From: Bacillota bacterium
GTDB lineage: Bacteria > Bacillota > Clostridia > Acetivibrionales > DSM-1351
Assembly: GCA_023400235.1 (NCBI GenBank)
Contig: JAEXFI010000047.1
Location: 1 to 64,000 of the forward strand
Reading direction: 5' to 3'
Length of the DNA stretch: 64,000 nt
Shown here: positions 17,224 through 26,477 of the stretch, in pieces
Layout: each line of letters begins with the position of its first letter
Numbering within the stretch: position 1 is the stretch's first letter
Notes under the pieces: generated by a model
The model's database searches: none
What the model was told of the DNA's origin: nothing
What the model saw: the letters and a program-made list of their open reading frames with translations, nothing else
Program-made: the position numbers and the translations under genes

Positions 17224-18624
17224 CTAAATACCACCTATTTCCAGGTTGTAATCACCCAAAAGATAGTACTGGGGCCTGGAAATACTCAATCTTAATTTGT
17301 CATTTTCTCCCTCATTCAGATCATATTCTATATCCTTTGTAATCCCATTTTCATCCACATCATACATATATCCCCCGCCCTTTGTCACGCCAAGAATATT
17401 AACTCTGTTGAAGGAGGCATTTTTTAAAATCATCTGCGGATTAGCATTTTTATAAGCAAGGCTGATTCTCAAGGCTCCATATTTATTGTCAGGTCTGGCA
17501 ACCTTCTCCACCTGCGTTATAATCATGGTGGAATCTTTAAAAGCAATCTGTTTGTTCAGCTTAAGTATTCTGCCTTCTTCAGGGACAGTCAGGGAAACCG
17601 AGCTGCTCTCATCCCCCTCCACAATAAGGTACGGGATATTCAACACCATTTTTGAGTCCTCGGGGCTTACATCGAAATAAAACCTGTTATTGGCTCCCAT
17701 AAAGCCCTCCGGCGTCTTATATTCACGCCTTGCACCGTTTGTTATGAGGCTGATGTCCATGCCCTTGTAACCCTTGTCACTCTCCCTGGCATAAGAATAA
17801 ATAACAAAATCGCTCTTATTCACAGTGTAGAGTTCAACCTCCAGTCTGTTTCCGACCTTTTTGGGCACAGCAGTGATGGATATGTTGTTTTTTACGTCGG
17901 TAGGGCCTATTTCCTTCAGACTTTCATAGCTTGCATAAGGCTTAAGTGTGAAATCCAGTTCCAGTCCGAATTCATTGTCAATCAGTGTATATGAGGTATT
18001 GTCATTTATAAGCTCTTCAGGAATTTCAAAGTTAATATAGGTATTTTCCAATTTTCCTCCCCCTCCGGTGGAAAAACTGGAGGACTTGTACTCCTTTCCC
18101 TTTACAGCAAGGCGTATATCCGGCTTCTTCATGGCCTGTGTCCTCAGAAGCTCCTCCAATTGCTGCTTTTCCTCCACAGTTTTGGGTTCACTAAAATCCT
18201 TTTTCTCTATTTCATAAGAAATACCAAGTGTACTTTTTTCAGCCAGCACCGTTCGTACAGTCATTATAGCCTTATCGTTCTCCGCTCTCAGTATGCTTTC
18301 CCTGGCTATAAATTTAATTTTCTGATTATTCTCAACTATCCCATAGCCTGGAATAAAGCCGAATAATTTGGAAAAAGCTTCTGCCACATTGTCCACCCCG
18401 ACCACTGCGGTGGACACAGCCAGCAAAACAATTGCGGCGGAGACTGTAGCGGCTATTTTTTTCAATACGCCTCTGTATCTGGTAAGTCCGGTCTTTTTAT
18501 AGACAGAGGACTTTATTCTTTCCAACGCCTTTCTATCCAGCTCAAAAGCCAACTCTGCATTAAGGAGGTTGTCTGTTTGATGAGTATCCAGCCGGTCAAG
18601 CTCATAAATTAGGTTTTCTTCCAT
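17224..18624 (-). CDS. DUF4179-type membrane protein, probable anti-sigma factor
   Basis: 466 residues. The ATG at 18624 lies one nt after the stop of the sigma-factor gene, so translation is coupled; a longer frame exists but lacks a ribosome site. Residues 1-60 are cytosolic and could bind the sigma factor; one membrane helix at about 70-95 (IAATVSAAIVLLAVSTAVVG); the rest is an extracytoplasmic beta-rich domain with the DUF4179 opening (AFSKLFGFIPGYGIVE). Gene pairing with a sigma factor supports an anti-sigma role; the signal is unknown. Confidence 0.82.
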   Translation of the reverse strand: MEENLIYELDRLDTHQTDNLLNAELAFELDRKALERIKSSVYKKTGLTRYRGVLKKIAATVSAAIVLLAVSTAVVGVDNVAEAFSKLFGFIPGYGIVENNQKIKFIARESILRAENDKAIMTVRTVLAEKSTLGISYEIEKKDFSEPKTVEEKQQLEELLRTQAMKKPDIRLAVKGKEYKSSSFSTGGGGKLENTYINFEIPEELINDNTSYTLIDNEFGLELDFTLKPYASYESLKEIGPTDVKNNISITAVPKKVGNRLEVELYTVNKSDFVIYSYARESDKGYKGMDISLITNGARREYKTPEGFMGANNRFYFDVSPEDSKMVLNIPYLIVEGDESSSVSLTVPEEGRILKLNKQIAFKDSTMIITQVEKVARPDNKYGALRISLAYKNANPQMILKNASFNRVNILGVTKGGGYMYDVDENGITKDIEYDLNEGENDKLRLSISRPQYYLLGDYNLEIGGI

Positions 18625-18625
18625 T

Positions 18626-19213
18626 TCAACTGTCCATCCTTTCCTGAAAATCCATATCGGCACCAATAATTGCCCTGAGTTTCCTGAGTCCCCTTGAAAC
18701 TTTCTTGTCTATGGTATTTTCCTTAAAATTCATAAGCCCGGCAATTACCCTCGTACTCTGTCCGAAATAATACTTCCTGATAAATATCTCACTATCAGGT
18801 TCTCCCAGAGCTTTTATGCTGCTTATAAGGAGATTTCTGGTGTCAGAGCGGTCACTCAGCACGTGGGGCTCACTGCTCCCATGGGATTTATCCTGAGTAC
18901 CTTCTCCTAATGCATGAAGAGGTAATATGGCTGCATGTTCCTTAATATTTTTTCTGTACATATCAATTGCTCTTCTTTTCGCAATTGTTGCAAGAAAACT
19001 TTTTATAGTTCCTTTGGATAGGTCTATACTTGCTCTTTTTTCAAAGGCTTCATAGAAAACCGAACTTACGCACTCCTCTATATCCTCCTTAGGACAAACG
19101 GCTGAAAGTTTATTTAATACTATTGTATAGACCAGACCGGCGTACGTATTCATTAACTTTTCCAGTCCTGCTCCAGGTTTTTTCATTAGTAAAGCCAATA
19201 TTTTTTCTTCCAA
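18626..19213 (-). CDS. ECF-like RNA polymerase sigma factor
   Basis: About 195 residues. Region 2 includes YAGLVYTIVLNKLS and the RRAIDMYRK segment; region 4 near the C-terminus holds YYFGQSTRVIAGLMNFKENTIDKKVSRGLRKLR, an HTH for the -35 element. I favour the TTG at 19213, 7 nt after AAAGGATGG; the ATG at 19225 overlaps that site. It is followed at once by its membrane partner. Directs a stress-type regulon, unidentified. Confidence 0.87.
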   Translation of the reverse strand: MEEKILALLMKKPGAGLEKLMNTYAGLVYTIVLNKLSAVCPKEDIEECVSSVFYEAFEKRASIDLSKGTIKSFLATIAKRRAIDMYRKNIKEHAAILPLHALGEGTQDKSHGSSEPHVLSDRSDTRNLLISSIKALGEPDSEIFIRKYYFGQSTRVIAGLMNFKENTIDKKVSRGLRKLRAIIGADMDFQERMDS

Positions 19214-19297
19214 AAGAAGTACCATCCTTTCTTAAACCTGTTTCACCAAATAATTCGAAACCAAGGTCAAGAATCTGACACACCAAATAATAAATAT

Positions 19298-20224
19298 TTA
19301 TTTTGAGGGGTTGGTTAAAAATACTATGGAGGCAGCGGCTACGAATACCAGCGTCATAATAAGCGCAAACACTGAAAGCCTCTTATAGTTGATTATATTC
19401 AAAATTCTGCTTTTAACGTTGGATTGACCGAAGGCTGCGGACAGAAGAGTATTCCTCCCTGTTCCCAGTGACATAAGCGTACGAGCATAATTCTTTCTCT
19501 CTTCCGGTAAAAGACCTTTTACCGCTCTTATATCGCAGGTAAGCTCCATATCATCAATAAAAAACTTGAAAAAAATCCAGACCAGGGGATTGAACCAGTG
19601 CACACAGGCTGCAAGTAATCCCGCAAGCCTCAGCAGATTGTCATGCCGTTTTATATGGATACGTTCATGCATCAAAATGTAATCCAGTCTGCTATCCTCC
19701 TTACAGCTTTCAGGAATAAGTATCCTTTGCTTGAAAAAGCCATGTACCATGGGACTTTCAACCAACTCTCCGGTATATATGTTCTCCCGTACAGGCCTCA
19801 CCGCCCTGAGCCGCAAATTTGTCAGCAGCAGCATCAGCCCCCAAAACAGAAGCAACCCTGCCACACCGGCTATCCAGATGACCGCTGCTATTCTAAACAC
19901 CATATCAAGGCTGTGGGTCTTATAAGTAACAGGAAAATAGGACTCGGCAGCGCCAATGCTGTTTGACATGCTGAAGCCCACTCCTCCTTCTGCGGTTCCT
20001 GGCACGGTTACAACCTTTTTCACAAGACCGCCTGAAAAATTAAGCAGACTCAGCCTGCTGGAAACCGAAAAGGGTATCAACAGCCGTATCAATACCAGCG
20101 CCCACATGTAATAAATACCCGATTTTGGTATGGGGGGCATTTTCCTGATTGTTATTATCAAAAGTCCCATTATGCCTGCGGTTATACTCATATTTACAAC
20201 GGAATAAAAGACTGTATCCAACAT
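19298..20224 (-). CDS. BlaR1/MecR1-type M56 membrane metallopeptidase
   Basis: 308 residues with four hydrophobic helices. Zinc protease motif HERIH near residue 186 (YILMHERIHIKRHDN), then ELTCDIRAVKGL. It ends after the last membrane helix and has no penicillin-binding sensor domain, so it belongs to the shorter M56 proteins, and its signal is unlikely to be beta-lactam binding. It presumably inactivates the BlaI-type repressor encoded 15 nt upstream. A small hairpin ACGGC-AAATA-GCCGT overlaps the blaI stop just before its GGGAGG site. Confidence 0.88.
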   Translation of the reverse strand: MLDTVFYSVVNMSITAGIMGLLIITIRKMPPIPKSGIYYMWALVLIRLLIPFSVSSRLSLLNFSGGLVKKVVTVPGTAEGGVGFSMSNSIGAAESYFPVTYKTHSLDMVFRIAAVIWIAGVAGLLLFWGLMLLLTNLRLRAVRPVRENIYTGELVESPMVHGFFKQRILIPESCKEDSRLDYILMHERIHIKRHDNLLRLAGLLAACVHWFNPLVWIFFKFFIDDMELTCDIRAVKGLLPEERKNYARTLMSLGTGRNTLLSAAFGQSNVKSRILNIINYKRLSVFALIMTLVFVAAASIVFLTNPSK

Positions 20225-20239
20225 ATCTACCTCCCACGG

Positions 20240-20605
20240 CTATTTGCCGTTTTTCTCAATTATACTGCGAAGCTCCTCTATTTCTTCCTCGCTTAGATTG
20301 TCACTTTGAATAAAGGATGCAAAGAATAATTTTTTAGAGCCTTTGTACAGCTTGTTTATAAGATTTGAGGTTTCTGCCAGTTGTACCTGTTCCCTGGTGA
20401 GCATGGGTATGCACACAAAGTTTGGCTCCTCCCGCCTTATGGCGTTTTTCTCAACCAGCTTTTTTATTATGGTGTAGGTAGTGTTCTTGTTCCAGCCAAT
20501 TCTGTCCTGGGCAATGACTGAAAGACTTTTCGCCGAAGTGGGCCCATTGTCCCATAATAACTCCATAATCTTTATCTCGCTGTCAAAAAGCTTTATTTGT
20601 TCCAT
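20240..20605 (-). CDS. BlaI/MecI family repressor
   Basis: 121-residue winged-helix DNA-binding protein: IKIMELLWDNGPTSAKSL, WNKNTTYTIIKKLVEKNAI, then a C-terminal dimerisation helix pair. The loop cleaved by the partner protease in BlaI proteins would fall in SKKLFFASFIQ. First gene of a two-gene operon with the M56 protease. No classical TACA-TGTA operator is obvious; the inverted repeat at 20689-20737 is the only dyad nearby. Confidence 0.88.
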   Translation of the reverse strand: MEQIKLFDSEIKIMELLWDNGPTSAKSLSVIAQDRIGWNKNTTYTIIKKLVEKNAIRREEPNFVCIPMLTREQVQLAETSNLINKLYKGSKKLFFASFIQSDNLSEEEIEELRSIIEKNGK

Positions 20606-20688
20606 TTAAAAAACCTCCATATTTGTGGTGTTATGAGCCCAATCCCAATTTCTCAGGCTCTGCCTTTCTTGTCGTCCATCAATATAAA

Positions 20689-20737
20689 ACAGACTATGGC
20701 AGTAGTCTTATAGTAATAAACTACTGCCATAGTCTGT
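20689..20737 (-). terminator. Long perfect inverted repeat, terminator of the rhamnose operon
   Basis: 18-nt arms (ACAGACTATGGCAGTAGT and its complement) around a 13-nt loop; on the minus strand TTTTAT follows. It lies between the rhaD stop and the BlaI gene. Because the dyad also sits upstream of the BlaI start, a second role as operator is possible. Confidence 0.75.
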
Positions 20738-20782
20738 CTTTGTCAATACATTTTAATCCGGATGGCTAAATAATGTTGTTTA

Positions 20783-21595
20783 TTAATCCAAATACCCGGC
20801 TCTTGGGGTTATTCCAAAAGCCCTGGCAAGAAGCCTGAGATTTTCGTCAGTAATAGTTTGCTTAACAGGCATATGCATAATCTTGATAAAAATCTCCGCC
20901 GCCTTTTCCACCGTCTCTATAAGTCCAAAGGTTTCGTCCAGATCACGGCCGGTGCCGAATATACCGTGCTGAGCCCATACCACCACCCTGAACTCTTTCA
21001 TTTTTTCAGCAGTGACCCTGCCAATCTCCTCATTTCCGCACAGCATCCAGGGCAGTACACTCACCCCATCAGGGAATACCACCAGACACTCGGTGCACAT
21101 TTGCCAAAGAGTTCTGGTAAAAGCCCGCTGGTCAAGCTCATGTACAAAAGTCATGGCTATTGTATTTGTGGGATGGGTATGTATTACAACCCTGTGTTCC
21201 GGATCCGCCTCAAGTCTTTCTATGTGTGTCATCAGGTGGGCGGGCAGCTCACTGGTAGGCCGGCCCCCGTCTTCAAAGCCCCAGAGCAGCTCCAGACACT
21301 TGCCGTCCTCTGCAACTCTTACCACTCCAAGATTTATTCCAGGTGCCCCCGACACATTTTTAAAGTACTTTCCTGTCCCTGTTACAACAAGTATTTTTCC
21401 AACGAGAGCAGTACCGTCAAAGGACATGGGCAGTTTCCTCACCACCTTCATTAAGTCCAGATATCCGGCAACCTGGCTTTCAGGTACTATATGGCTTATA
21501 TTGCCCCCATTTCTTTCATCCCAGCCAAGTCTGTAAAGATTGTCGGTCAATCTGCACATTTCAGTAATGAACGGAGCTGTTAATATATCTTTCAT
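20783..21595 (-). CDS. rhaD: Rhamnulose-1-phosphate aldolase
   Basis: Class II zinc aldolase, 270 residues, splitting L-rhamnulose 1-phosphate into dihydroxyacetone phosphate and L-lactaldehyde. Visible: RLGWDERNGGNISH at the N-terminus (phosphate site), zinc ligands in VVIHTHPTN and a third in VVWAQHGIFGTG, and the conserved ELPAHLMTH. Third gene of the rha operon, 139 bp after rhaA. Confidence 0.95.
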   Translation of the reverse strand: MKDILTAPFITEMCRLTDNLYRLGWDERNGGNISHIVPESQVAGYLDLMKVVRKLPMSFDGTALVGKILVVTGTGKYFKNVSGAPGINLGVVRVAEDGKCLELLWGFEDGGRPTSELPAHLMTHIERLEADPEHRVVIHTHPTNTIAMTFVHELDQRAFTRTLWQMCTECLVVFPDGVSVLPWMLCGNEEIGRVTAEKMKEFRVVVWAQHGIFGTGRDLDETFGLIETVEKAAEIFIKIMHMPVKQTITDENLRLLARAFGITPRAGYLD

Positions 21596-21686
21596 TTATG
21601 TTCCCGCTTTCTTAAGTTTATTTTCACACCAGCCACTTGTATTTCAATAAATCTCCTCATTGGTTAAATATCAAAGCCCTATCTTA

Positions 21687-21703
21687 TTTAATTTAACCTG
21701 TAG
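21687..21703 (+). repeat. Recurrent intergenic 17-mer, copy 1
   Basis: TTTAATTTAACCTGTAG, found identically at 38337-38353; a shorter match TTAACCTGTAG is at 6840-6850. Here it lies in the rhaA-rhaD gap. Meaning unknown. Confidence 0.6.
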
Positions 21704-21734
21704 TTTTTAACCGGCACAAAAGTATTAATTTATG

Positions 21735-22988
21735 CTATCTTCCAACTAAAACATCTCTTTCATATTTCTTTACTTCAGCCAGCCAGGCCTCCCTCACCGG
21801 TACATTCATAACTTTGCAGTAGTAATCCCACACCGCTCCAAAAGGATAGGTTTTAAGCTCCTCCAGCATGGCCAGCCTGCTGGTGTAGTCGCCGTCCTGC
21901 TCCAGTCTTATAAGTTCTCCGGCAGGTTCCAGCATTGCTTTTAACAAAGCTTTTATCATGTTCCTGCTTCCAATTACCCAGGCTGCTATTCTGTTAATGC
22001 TTCCATCAAAGAAATCCAGCCCGATGTGGGTCCTGTCCAGCAGCTTGCTTCTTACAAGTGCTTGAGCTATGTTATTGAGTTCATCGTCCATAATTACCAC
22101 GTGGTCACTGTCCCATCTTACCGGGCGGCTTACATGTAAAAGCAGCCGGTCTGTGAACATAAGCACTGTGGCAATTTTATCTGATATGACTTCAGTTGGG
22201 TGAAAGTGTCCGGTATCCAGGCAAACCGCCTTGTTATTCCGGACGGCGTAGCCCAGGCAGAATTCATTTGAACCCACCACATAGCTTTCAGTTCCTATAC
22301 CGAATACCTTGCCTTCAACAGCATCAATGTTGTGTCTTGCATCTATTTTTCCAGAAAAAACCTGATCCAGTGCACCTTTCATACGCTGTCTCGGAGCTTC
22401 CCTGTCCACAGGTATATCCTTATAGCCGTCAGGGAACCAGAAGTTTGTAACACACGTCTGGCCAAGCTCTCGTCCGAAATATTCACCAATTTTGCGGCTT
22501 TTGCTGCAATGCCTTATCCAGAAATCCCTGATTTCACTGTCGGCACTGCTTATGGTAAAACCACTGTCTGCTTTTGGGTGAGAAAAGCAGGTGGGATTGA
22601 AATCAAGTCCCAGTCCCTGTTGTCTTGCCCACTCTACCCAACCTTCAAAATGTCTTGGCTCCAATTGATCCAGCTCTATCTTCTCTTCCGTATCCGCATA
22701 TATGGCATGAAGGTTTACCTTGTGCCTGCCGGGGATTAGGCTCAGAGCCTTCTCCAGGTCCTGTCGCAATTCTTTTGCATTTCGTGCCGCACCGGGATAG
22801 TTCCCGGTAACCTGGATTCCCCCGCTCAACGCCTGATCCTTGAACAAAAAGCCCGCCACATCATCCCCCTGCCAGCAGTGAAGTGAAATTTTCACCTCCT
22901 TCAATGCCTCCAACACTTTATCCGTATCCACGCCAAGCTTCCCATAGGCCTTTTTTGCCAGTTCATAAGCTTCATTGATTTCGTTCAT
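21735..22988 (-). CDS. rhaA: L-rhamnose isomerase
   Basis: 417 residues, the usual family length, converting L-rhamnose to L-rhamnulose. Family marks: SLHCWQGDDVAGF near the N-terminus, the metal-binding region NFWFPDGYKDIPVDR, CLDTGHFHPTE and HIGLDFFDGSINRIAAWVIG. The start at ATG 22988 follows GGGAGGAAATC and overlaps the 3' end of rhaB by 17 nt; longer frames lie inside rhaB and are unlikely. Cytosolic, metal-dependent. Confidence 0.95.
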   Translation of the reverse strand: MNEINEAYELAKKAYGKLGVDTDKVLEALKEVKISLHCWQGDDVAGFLFKDQALSGGIQVTGNYPGAARNAKELRQDLEKALSLIPGRHKVNLHAIYADTEEKIELDQLEPRHFEGWVEWARQQGLGLDFNPTCFSHPKADSGFTISSADSEIRDFWIRHCSKSRKIGEYFGRELGQTCVTNFWFPDGYKDIPVDREAPRQRMKGALDQVFSGKIDARHNIDAVEGKVFGIGTESYVVGSNEFCLGYAVRNNKAVCLDTGHFHPTEVISDKIATVLMFTDRLLLHVSRPVRWDSDHVVIMDDELNNIAQALVRSKLLDRTHIGLDFFDGSINRIAAWVIGSRNMIKALLKAMLEPAGELIRLEQDGDYTSRLAMLEELKTYPFGAVWDYYCKVMNVPVREAWLAEVKKYERDVLVGR

Positions 22989-24465
22989 GATTTCCTCCCA
23001 GAATTTGTTTGTATTCCTCATAAGCCTTCTGCCATTCATCCTGCTGGACAGGCTTGTAAACTTTTATATCCGTTGAATTCCTGATTATCTCCCTTGCCTG
23101 AGATAAGTCCCTTATTTCTCCAAGTGCAATGAATTGAACTGCAATATTCCCCATTACGGTGGCCTCCACCGGACCTGCATGAACATCCCTGCCGCAGGCA
23201 TTGGCTGTCAGCCTGCACAGAAGAGTATCCTTAATACCCCCGCCTATGATATTTATACTCTTAAACTGCTTTCCTGTAAGCTCTTCAAGCTTTTCAACGG
23301 TATACCTGTATTTCAAAGCCAGACTCTGATATATACAGCGCATTATCTCCCCTCTAGTCCCGGGTACCTGCTGCCCCGTCCTCATGCAGAATTTCCTGAT
23401 TCTCCCCGGCAGGTTCCCGGGAGCCTCAAAATCAGGGGCATCGGGGTCTATGTAACATTGGAAGGGTTCAGCTTCAAGAGCTTCGTTTTCAAGTGTATTG
23501 AAATCCGTCTCAGCCCCTTCTCTCTGCCACTGTCTTCGCGACTCCTGTATAAGCCACAAGCCCATTATATTTTTAAGGAAACGTATTTTATTGTCAAACC
23601 CTATCTCGTTGGTAAAGTTGGCTTCCATAGACTCCTTGCCCACTATGGGCCTGTCACTTTCAATTCCCAGCAGCGACCAGGTGCCGCAGCTTATATATAC
23701 AAAATCCCCGCTGACGGCAGGAGCACTTACCACTGCCGATGCCGTATCATGTGTGGCAACTGCGATGACAGGCACTTCACCGCAGGAAAGTTCCTGGCAC
23801 AACTCCTTTGACAAGGTTCCATATATTTCCGCGGGATAAATTGTTTCAGGAAAAAGCCCCTGCTTTATACCCAGCTTTTCACATATTTCAAAACACCATT
23901 TATAAGTCACAGGATTAAACAGACTTGTGGTGGAGACATTTGTTATTTCACTCCGCTTTTTACCTGTGAGGAAATACGCCAGAAGATCCGGTATCAGCAG
24001 CATGGTTTCTGCATTATCCATCATCTCCGGTTGATGCTTTGCCAGATAAGCAAGCTGAAAAATTGTATTTATTCTCATGTGCTGTATACCTGTGGAATTA
24101 TATACTGCTTCCTTGGGTATCATACGGAAAACCTCACCGTCAATGCCTTCCGTTCTCAAATCCCTGTAATGGACCGGATTACACAGCATATTCCCCCTTT
24201 TATCCAACAGTGCAAAATCAACACCCCAGGCATCTATGCCAATAGCATCAAAACCTCCTGCATTTTGTGCCTTTGTAATACTTTGCTTCATTTCATGGTA
24301 AAGCCTCAGGATGTCCCAGTAAATAATTCCTCCCACTGTTACAGGCTCATTGCTAAACCGGTGAATTTCCTGCATTCTCAAGGTGTGTCCGTCATATTGG
24401 CCCAGCATGGCCCTTCCGCTGGATGCTCCGAAATCCAATGCCAAAACTCTTTTTTTGTTATTCAT
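22972..24465 (-). CDS. rhaB: Rhamnulokinase
   Basis: FGGY sugar kinase, 497 residues, phosphorylating L-rhamnulose at O1. Visible: LALDFGASSGRAMLGQYD (phosphate loop), WGVDFALLDKRGNML, ATHDTASAVVSAP (catalytic Asp), SCGTWSLLGIE and INIIGGGIKDTLLCRLTANACGR (ATP site). First gene of the rhaB-rhaA-rhaD operon, divergent from a DeoR regulator. Ribosome site GGCGGAG precedes ATG. Confidence 0.95.
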   Translation of the reverse strand: MNNKKRVLALDFGASSGRAMLGQYDGHTLRMQEIHRFSNEPVTVGGIIYWDILRLYHEMKQSITKAQNAGGFDAIGIDAWGVDFALLDKRGNMLCNPVHYRDLRTEGIDGEVFRMIPKEAVYNSTGIQHMRINTIFQLAYLAKHQPEMMDNAETMLLIPDLLAYFLTGKKRSEITNVSTTSLFNPVTYKWCFEICEKLGIKQGLFPETIYPAEIYGTLSKELCQELSCGEVPVIAVATHDTASAVVSAPAVSGDFVYISCGTWSLLGIESDRPIVGKESMEANFTNEIGFDNKIRFLKNIMGLWLIQESRRQWQREGAETDFNTLENEALEAEPFQCYIDPDAPDFEAPGNLPGRIRKFCMRTGQQVPGTRGEIMRCIYQSLALKYRYTVEKLEELTGKQFKSINIIGGGIKDTLLCRLTANACGRDVHAGPVEATVMGNIAVQFIALGEIRDLSQAREIIRNSTDIKVYKPVQQDEWQKAYEEYKQILGGNHERNQ

Positions 24466-24573
24466 GCATTTCTCCGCCTTTTATTTTCAAGTTGCATATA
24501 TTTTGATCCTGAAAATTGCTCTAATATGTAATTAAGCTGCCCCTAAGCATTCCCTAACATAAATTATATTATA

Positions 24574-24662
24574 CGTGCTCATTTGCGTCTATATATGCTC
24601 ACTATGTTGATGTCTACACATTTTTATGCTATTATTCAAGCATACATAAGCACATACGCACA
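24574..24662. promoter_or_regulatory. Divergent rha promoter region with related half sites
   Basis: TATAAT-like -10 for the rha operon on the minus strand near 24568-24573, and related motifs TGCTCATTTGCG (about 24578) and, inverted, AGCACATACGCA (about 24649), plus TATGCTCAC at about 24594. They are plausible DeoR-type operator half sites. Low certainty. Confidence 0.35.
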
Positions 24663-24712
24663 GAAAGTAATCCAGAAGCGGCCGGGACAGATAATGGGGG
24701 GAGAGATTTTCA

Positions 24713-25489
24713 ATGTTTGAAGAGGAGCGCCACAATAAAATCCTGGATATAATAAACACCAGGAAAAGCGCCAGGGTGGGAGATTTAAGCAAGGCACTCT
24801 ACGTAAGTGCTGCCACTGTACGGAGGGATTTAGCCAAAATGGAAAAGTCCGGGCTGATAAAGCGGTCACATGGAGGAGCCGTATTGTTTGAAAGTTCAAA
24901 TGGGGAATCTGCCATATCCGTTCGGGAACTTGAGAATATAAAAGAAAAAAAGCTTATTGCAGAGCTGGCTGTCAGCTTTATAAGTTCTAATTCGGTAATA
25001 TTTATGGACTCCAGCAGCACTGCGGGCATGGTAATACCCTACCTTGCACAGTTCAAATACCTTACGGTCATTACCAACGGCCTCAAAAACGCCTTGCTGC
25101 TGTCTGAAAAGACGGAGGCCAGAATTCATATGCCGGGAGGTATAGTGAATTCCCGTTCAAATTCCCTTTTGGGAAGCGATACTCTGGATTATCTGTCCGG
25201 ATTAAATGCAGGGCTTGCCATATTCTCCTGCAGCGGACTCACCCCCGGCAACGGTGTCACCGACGCATCCTTTGAGCAGTCCAGGCTGAAAAAATCCCTT
25301 ATAAGAAATTCCAAAGTCCGCGTATTACTTTGTGACAGCAGCAAATTCGGAAATATCTTTATGTGCAGAACCTGCGGCATTGATGAATTGGACTACATAA
25401 TCACCGACAGGAGTCCCCTGCAGGAATATCTGGAGGCTGCGGAAAAGCAAAACTGTGAAATAATCTGGCCACAGCAGATAATGAAATAA
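24713..25489 (+). CDS. DeoR/GlpR family regulator, probably of rhamnose use
   Basis: 258 residues. N-terminal HTH (MFEEERHNKILDIINTRKSARVGDLSKALYVSAATVRRDL, then IKRSHGGA) and a C-terminal sugar-phosphate sensor of the NagB/RpiA-like fold (FMDSSSTAGMVIPYL, TNGLKNALLL, CDSSKFG). Divergent from rhaBAD, so it probably represses that operon until a rhamnose-derived phosphate ester appears; inferred from position. Confidence 0.87.
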   Translation: MFEEERHNKILDIINTRKSARVGDLSKALYVSAATVRRDLAKMEKSGLIKRSHGGAVLFESSNGESAISVRELENIKEKKLIAELAVSFISSNSVIFMDSSSTAGMVIPYLAQFKYLTVITNGLKNALLLSEKTEARIHMPGGIVNSRSNSLLGSDTLDYLSGLNAGLAIFSCSGLTPGNGVTDASFEQSRLKKSLIRNSKVRVLLCDSSKFGNIFMCRTCGIDELDYIITDRSPLQEYLEAAEKQNCEIIWPQQIMK

Positions 25490-25492
25490 AAA

Positions 25493-25520
25493 ACCTCACT
25501 GCCATGAAGTGAGGCTTTTT
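25493..25520 (+). terminator. Terminator of the DeoR gene
   Basis: CCTCACT pairs with AGTGAGG over a 7-nt loop, followed by CTTTTT. Confidence 0.85.
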
Positions 25521-25556
25521 CCCACATGCCAGCAGCCCGCTCACACTTTATATGAG

Positions 25557-26252
25557 CTAAGACTCCTCGGCACTATAATTAAACTGTTCTATGGTTTTAT
25601 AGATACTTTGCATTCTCAGGTCCGTATCGGCAATGGTATCGGCACATTCCTGCAGTTCCTTTGCCACAGATGGCGGTATGGCATCTACAGTCTTATACCT
25701 GAGCTGGTGCTCAAGACTTGCCCAAAAGTCCATGGCTATGGTTCTTATCTGTATTTCTACCGGCACAATTTCCTTTCCGTCGGAGAAAAACACCGGTACC
25801 TTCACAACCAGGTGGAGACTGCGGTAACCATTTGGCTTGGGGTTCCTTATATAATCCGTCTCCTTCACCAGCTCTATGTCATCCTGCTGGGTCAGCATTT
25901 TTGCAATCATGTATATGTCCTCGATATAATAGCAAACCACTCTGATTCCCGCAATATCATAAAGATTTGCTTTGGCGGATTCAATACTTATGTCCTGCTC
26001 TCTTCTGCTCAGCTTGTCAAATATGCTTTTCACAGACTTAATCCTGCTTTGCATATGGTGTATGGGATTTCTCTTATGGATTACCTGGAACTCGTCATCA
26101 AGTATCTCAAGCTTGGTACTTATCTCCCTTGTTGCAGATTGATACAAATGCTGCATCTCAAAAAAACTCATCTTCAGCCCTTCCACATCATCAGAAAGCA
26201 ACACCTGCTCCAGGCCATTGAGGGAAGTCATTGCCATAGTTCTTTTCATCAT
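25557..26252 (-). CDS. Small alarmone synthetase (RelQ-like)
   Basis: 231 residues, a stand-alone RelA/SpoT synthetase domain without hydrolase or regulatory parts. It transfers pyrophosphate from ATP to GDP or GTP to make (p)ppGpp. Visible: R-x-K-S-x-x-S region (SRIKSVKSIFDKLSRR), DIAGIRVVCYYIED, NPKPNGYRSLHLVV and VEIQIRTIAMDFWASLEHQLRYK. A C-terminal helix like that used by RelQ to form tetramers follows. Single gene; 26253-26477 upstream is AT-rich with no other feature seen. Confidence 0.9.
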   Translation of the reverse strand: MMKRTMAMTSLNGLEQVLLSDDVEGLKMSFFEMQHLYQSATREISTKLEILDDEFQVIHKRNPIHHMQSRIKSVKSIFDKLSRREQDISIESAKANLYDIAGIRVVCYYIEDIYMIAKMLTQQDDIELVKETDYIRNPKPNGYRSLHLVVKVPVFFSDGKEIVPVEIQIRTIAMDFWASLEHQLRYKTVDAIPPSVAKELQECADTIADTDLRMQSIYKTIEQFNYSAEES

Positions 26253-26477
26253 ATTATATCCTGGTCTCCCTTTCGGATAATTTGTTCAAAACATCTTCTG
26301 TAATTATATAACTTGTGCAACCATTTATAATAAATTGATTCTTTTACGCCATATAAATTTTAATGTCTCTTTACATTATAACGATGAAATTTTAATTATG
26401 TATGAAGTTTTTATTAATTTTATTTATATTTTCATAACATTTGTATGCTGCAAATGAATTTTGCCTGGGGCCTGTCT

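Noticed and set aside
23134..23811. 225-residue plus-strand ORF opposite rhaB
   Set aside because: Lies wholly inside the well-supported kinase gene; no recognisable protein or start signal.
25509..26303. 264-residue plus-strand ORF opposite the alarmone synthetase
   Set aside because: It mirrors a gene with clear catalytic motifs, is rich in His/Cys/Leu as antisense frames tend to be, and lacks a ribosome site.
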